Below, one piece after another: positions 14,559 to 16,921 of a stretch of 16,921 nt of DNA (positions are counted from its first letter, which is position 1; every line of letters begins with the position of its first letter). The position numbers were made by a program, and so were the translations under genes. Origin of the DNA: Candidatus Calditenuaceae archaeon JGI OTU-3 (lineage in GTDB: Archaea > Thermoproteota > Nitrososphaeria_A > Caldarchaeales > Calditenuaceae); assembly GCA_000494185.1 (NCBI GenBank), contig AWOC01000020.1, forward strand, positions 1 to 16,921, in the 5' to 3' direction. The notes under the pieces were generated by a model. That model saw only the letters and a program-made list of their open reading frames with translations, made no database searches and was not told where the DNA came from.

Positions 14559-15054
14559 GGCTTCGGCCCAGCTTATTGGCCTCCTCATCGATCAGTACAG
14601 CGACCACCCCTTCTCCTGGCTGGCCATAGAGCATTAGACTGCCTAGTGGAGCCTCAGCCATCACGACGAGCCCGAGGAGGTCCTCCTCACCCTCGACCCT
14701 AACGATGACGGGCCCCCTCATCTCGAGGGCGCGCTCAACGGTCTTGTAGGCCGCCTTATTAATAGTCCCTGGCCTATTCTGGCAGACGAGCTCCCGCGCT
14801 CCCTGCAACACGATCGGCTCGATGGGTTTTCTCTCTATATTGCCATCCACTATCGCAACGTCTGGTGTGATCCCGAGGGCGATGAGCTCTCTTGTCACGC
14901 CGTCCCCCACGGAGATCACCTTTGTCCAACCGCCCTGAGAGACGAGGCCGGCCAAGGGCTGCCTAGTTTCGGCTAGAGAGCCCTTGATAAGCCTGCCCAG
15001 CGGTCTTTTAACCCTCTGCCTTACGCTCTCCGTGACAACGATCTCGTCACTCAA
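14530..15054 (-). CDS. GTP-dependent dephospho-CoA kinase (DUF359)
   Basis: The archaeal enzyme phosphorylates dephospho-CoA with GTP in the last step of CoA synthesis and is unrelated to bacterial CoaE. The DUF359 motifs are in order: VGDGVT (49-54), [11 protein letters not shown] (65-75), NRPGTI (93-98), EGEEDLL (121-127) and YGQPGEGVV (143-151). At 174 residues it has the family length. TTG 15054 overlaps the spt4 stop by 8 bases, so the two are translationally coupled. Its place after rpo7 and spt4 is the common archaeal arrangement, which strengthens the call. The 3' end overlaps the convergent eS31 gene by 29 bases. Confidence 0.92.
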   Translation of the reverse strand: MSDEIVVTESVRQRVKRPLGRLIKGSLAETRQPLAGLVSQGGWTKVISVGDGVTRELIALGITPDVAIVDGNIERKPIEPIVLQGARELVCQNRPGTINKAAYKTVERALEMRGPVIVRVEGEEDLLGLVVMAEAPLGSLMLYGQPGEGVVAVLIDEEANKLGRSLIAASSQPR

Positions 15055-15235
15055 TTTTCAGGGCGTAACGTCCCGGCCTTTCAATCCCGAGGAGCTTGGC
15101 TATCTCTGAGTTGCCGGGGGAGATCAAGATGAGCAGGCCCGCGTATGATGATGTTAGGCCTGTCGATCCACAGTTCTCACACTTGTTGCCGGCCACGAGG
15201 CTTCTGCAATTCCTGCAGGCCCTCTCCCTTGGCAC
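15047..15235 (-). CDS. spt4: Transcription elongation factor Spt4 (RpoE'')
   Basis: Spt4 pairs with Spt5 on the RNA polymerase clamp to promote processive elongation. This 62-residue protein has the zinc finger Cys7, Cys10, Cys19, Cys22 and the conserved continuation KCENCGSTGLTSSYAGLL ending in [11 protein letters not shown] 15235 begins 3 bases after the rpo7 stop, as in a tight operon. Its length is typical for archaeal Spt4. Confidence 0.94.
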   Translation of the reverse strand: MPRERACRNCRSLVAGNKCENCGSTGLTSSYAGLLILISPGNSEIAKLLGIERPGRYALKIE

Positions 15236-15238
15236 GTA

Positions 15239-15808
15239 TCAGCCCTCCGCTACCTTCTCAGCCTTGGGAGGCGCGGCCCTACTCCTCTGAGCCTCAATCC
15301 ACGCTAGGCTCCCCAGGAATGGCTGTCGGGTGGTCAGGCCGACTTTTCCCCCCGAGAGCGAGATTGCGACTACCCTAGCCCTAACTTTGTCGCCGACAGA
15401 GAGTGTCCAGCCAGTGTTAGAGCCTGTGAGCATCGACTTCTTCTTATCTACCGAGACATAGTCATCCATGATCTGAGATATGTGGAGCAGCGCGTCGAGC
15501 GGCCCCAGACGGATAAAAGCGCCGAACTCGGTAAGCTCCACCACCTCGCCCTCCACAACCTCCTGGAGCCTTGGATAGTAGGTGAGGAGGGAGGCGCGAG
15601 CCGTGTGGTAGAGGTTGGGGTCCCGTGAGATCATGAAGCCAATTTCATCGACACTGACGTCTAGGACAGCTATGATGTAGCCCAGCTCCTCGTCTACGCT
15701 CCCCTCATATATGCTTGAGAGTTTTTCGAAGGCGATCTCTCTAAGATTACGCCCAAACTCGCGGGGCTCAACACCAATAACATCCTCTATCTCTACCACG
15801 TAAAACAT
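15239..15808 (-). CDS. rpo7: DNA-directed RNA polymerase subunit Rpo7 (RpoE')
   Basis: Rpo7 forms the stalk of RNA polymerase with Rpo4 and binds emerging RNA. The N-terminal tip domain begins MFYVVEIEDVIGVEP, and an S1 RNA-binding domain follows at about residues 82-165 (VEGEVVELTEFGAFIRLGPLDALLHISQI and the KVRARVVAI strand). The frame is open to 15892, but ATG 15808 gives the universal MFY start and 189 residues. A TATA-like box at 15843-15852 gives a predicted leader of about 13 bases. A palindrome, GCACC-A-GGTGC, is directly before the start codon. Confidence 0.95.
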   Translation of the reverse strand: MFYVVEIEDVIGVEPREFGRNLREIAFEKLSSIYEGSVDEELGYIIAVLDVSVDEIGFMISRDPNLYHTARASLLTYYPRLQEVVEGEVVELTEFGAFIRLGPLDALLHISQIMDDYVSVDKKKSMLTGSNTGWTLSVGDKVRARVVAISLSGGKVGLTTRQPFLGSLAWIEAQRSRAAPPKAEKVAEG

Positions 15809-15852
15809 GCACCAGGTGCTTATATGACGTGTATGAAGGAGGTAATAAATTT
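15809..15852 (-). promoter_or_regulatory. Internal promoter and palindrome before rpo7
   Basis: In the 91-base gap between the PIN gene and rpo7, the minus strand carries AAATTTATTA (about 15852-15843), which would start transcription near 15821. The perfect inverted repeat GCACC-A-GGTGC (15809-15819) covers the predicted leader just before ATG 15808. A second AT-rich block at 15821-15826 is too close to the start to serve as its TATA box. Confidence 0.4.
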
Positions 15853-15899
15853 GACATAAGGGGCCAGAACTACTAGCGTCTCCAGGGACCATGTGCAGT

Positions 15900-16277
15900 T
15901 CAGACCATCACACGTATCTCGAGGCGCCTATTGACATATATGCAGCCGCATCCCCGAGACCTGGCCTCGCGCATGAGCCTCCAGTCGGCGGTAACCAGTG
16001 GTACGCGGCGCTCCTTTGCAACCCTGATCAAGGCTTCGTCCGCCTCTTTCCATTCACCGACCCCTATGATGGGGAACCCCCGAGCATACTTTAGGGCTAT
16101 GTCGGCGAGGCGGCCAGTGCTGTCCTTCCTCTCGGAAAGCCTTTTAAGCTCCTGAACCACCTGCTCAACCAGTATCGGCGATACGGGTTCTCCAAGCCTA
16201 TCCTCTATTAGGGCGATTAGGTTTCTTCCACTCTCGAAGAGGAGGAGGAGGAAGCTTGTGTCGAGGAGTACCTCCAA
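15900..16277 (-). CDS. PIN domain nuclease-like protein
   Basis: This 125-residue single PIN domain has the four acidic residues of the active site: Asp6 (LLDTSFL), Glu43, Asp80 and Asp98 (VTADWRLMREA). PIN proteins cleave RNA, either as VapC toxins or as rRNA-processing factors of the Fcf1/Utp24 kind. No antitoxin gene is adjacent. A PIN gene in this exact place, between aIF2-gamma and rpo7, is found in many archaea, which favours a housekeeping role in rRNA or RNA processing rather than a toxin. TTG 16277 begins 6 bases after the aIF2-gamma stop. No ATG is available near the N-terminus. Confidence 0.87.
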   Translation of the reverse strand: MEVLLDTSFLLLLFESGRNLIALIEDRLGEPVSPILVEQVVQELKRLSERKDSTGRLADIALKYARGFPIIGVGEWKEADEALIRVAKERRVPLVTADWRLMREARSRGCGCIYVNRRLEIRVMV

Positions 16278-16283
16278 AGCACG

Positions 16284-16921
16284 CTAACCTATTATGTCCC
16301 CGTAGCCTATTAGTCGCCAACCCGTCCCGATCCTCCTCGAGAGCGTCACCTTGGAGCCGGGCCATGCGCAAATAGGCTTAGAGAGTGCCAAGCTGAGCCT
16401 GTCGGATTGTCGCCGGACGACTACCGCGCTCGTGACAGCGGTGAAACAGTTTATCACGACAGGCTCCTTCTCAGATATCTGTCGAACATCCATGTCGCCC
16501 TCCACACCTACAACCTTCTTGAACAGTGTATACTCTATCTCGAGGCTATTCCAAGTCGGGGGAAGGGTGCCAGGCTTCCCGCACATGTTTCCAACGAGAG
16601 AGTCGGACTTCGTTAGGGCCGGATCGAGTGTTGTCTCAACCCCTATTAGGCCCCCGCTCGAAGCCTCCTCGACGCTTCGGCCCCCGGCTCTAATGCTTAT
16701 TGCCTCGGTGTAGAGCGGCTCGTATCCGGAGCGGGGGTCATCCTCCTTCACGGGTAGTCCTGGCGCCAGCTCTATCTCGTCGCCCACCCGGATCTTCCCC
16801 TGAATGATCGAGCCACCAATTACACCACCCCGTATCATCAGCGCGTTGGTTCCTGGGAGGTTTGTGTTGAAGGATCTAAGTACCGGCATGAGAAAGGGCT
16901 TATCAAGCTCCCTCGGGGGGG
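16284..16921 (-). CDS. Translation initiation factor aIF2 gamma subunit, C-terminal part (partial)
   Basis: The gamma subunit of aIF2 carries initiator Met-tRNA to the ribosome; it is an EF-Tu-like GTPase. Only domains II and III are inside the window. The frame continues in phase past ATG 16889 to the window end, giving PPRELDKPFLMPVLRSFNTN, which matches the conserved linker and domain II start, so 16889 is an internal methionine. GGVIGGSIIQGKIRVGDEIE (domain II) and the C-terminal segment ending in GWRLIGYGDI (domain III) are typical. The GTPase domain lies outside. It is the first visible gene of the PIN, rpo7, spt4, kinase cluster. Confidence 0.95.
   Translation of the reverse strand, partial: PPRELDKPFLMPVLRSFNTNLPGTNALMIRGGVIGGSIIQGKIRVGDEIELAPGLPVKEDDPRSGYEPLYTEAISIRAGGRSVEEASSGGLIGVETTLDPALTKSDSLVGNMCGKPGTLPPTWNSLEIEYTLFKKVVGVEGDMDVRQISEKEPVVINCFTAVTSAVVVRRQSDRLSLALSKPICAWPGSKVTLSRRIGTGWRLIGYGDIIG

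Noticed and set aside
15809..15892. N-terminal extension of rpo7
   Set aside because: Rpo7 proteins begin with MFY-type sequence at ATG 15808, and the extension crosses the predicted promoter.
15900..16277. PIN gene as a VapC toxin of a toxin-antitoxin pair
   Set aside because: No small antitoxin ORF is adjacent; the gene sits in a conserved housekeeping cluster between aIF2-gamma and rpo7.
1..16921. tRNA genes, CRISPR arrays, insertion sequences or prophage
   Set aside because: No cloverleaf-like element, regularly spaced repeat, transposase or terminal repeat was found; nearly all sequence is accounted for by coding genes.

Overview
The window is archaeal chromosome. It carries archaeal-type Rpo3 and Rpo7, Spt4, the gamma subunit of aIF2, ribosomal proteins eL18 and eS31 (S27ae), a DUF359 GTP-dependent dephospho-CoA kinase and a geranylgeranyl-reductase-family flavoprotein. 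TATA-like boxes about 25-33 bases before many start codons (little or no leader), heavy use of TTG/GTG starts, AGG-rich arginine usage and moderately high GC fit a probably thermophilic member of the TACK/Thermoproteota side. I cannot assign an order or genus from the sequence alone.

Layout: 2-1544 (+) is the end of an ECF-type transporter (ATPase and EcfT). 1541-2979 (-) is a homoserine dehydrogenase gene behind an ACT-domain regulator gene. 3036-4960 (-) is a ribosomal/RNA polymerase cluster read as rpo3, eL18, uL13, then a small unidentified protein. uS4 (5073-5558, +) sits inverted between rpo3 and uS11 (5555-5968, -). 6059-8090 (-) holds a sugar-phosphate isomerase-like TIM barrel and queC/queD for the 7-deazaguanine (archaeosine) pathway. 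8210-9358 (+) is the geranylgeranyl reductase family protein. 9342-11926 (-) is a PrpD-family dehydratase gene followed by a citrate/2-methylcitrate synthase gene. 12018-12122 (+) is a possible 34-residue ORF, then an acyl-CoA dehydrogenase (12230-13456, +), a TauE/SafE permease (13453-14229, -) and eS31 (14370-14558, +). 14530-16921 (-) is the cluster aIF2-gamma, PIN protein, rpo7, spt4, dephospho-CoA kinase.

The window is very compact. No gene-free stretch exceeds 300 bases; the longest is 11987-12229, which holds the 34-residue ORF and promoters. All five convergent gene pairs overlap at their 3' ends, three of them by exactly four bases through reciprocal stop codons (CTAA or CTAG). I saw no tRNA, rRNA, CRISPR array, insertion sequence or phage gene.

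The genes fall into housekeeping blocks (information processing, CoA and deazaguanine synthesis, threonine/methionine branch) and a metabolic block (acyl-CoA dehydrogenase, PrpD, citrate synthase superfamily) that may act on short acyl-CoAs or propionate. The strongest oddities are the rearranged ribosomal operons, the interlocked convergent genes, a transporter ATPase whose P-loop region is unrecognisable, and a palindrome between the TATA box and start of the ACT-homoserine dehydrogenase operon. I did not find a clearly new defence or mobile system.
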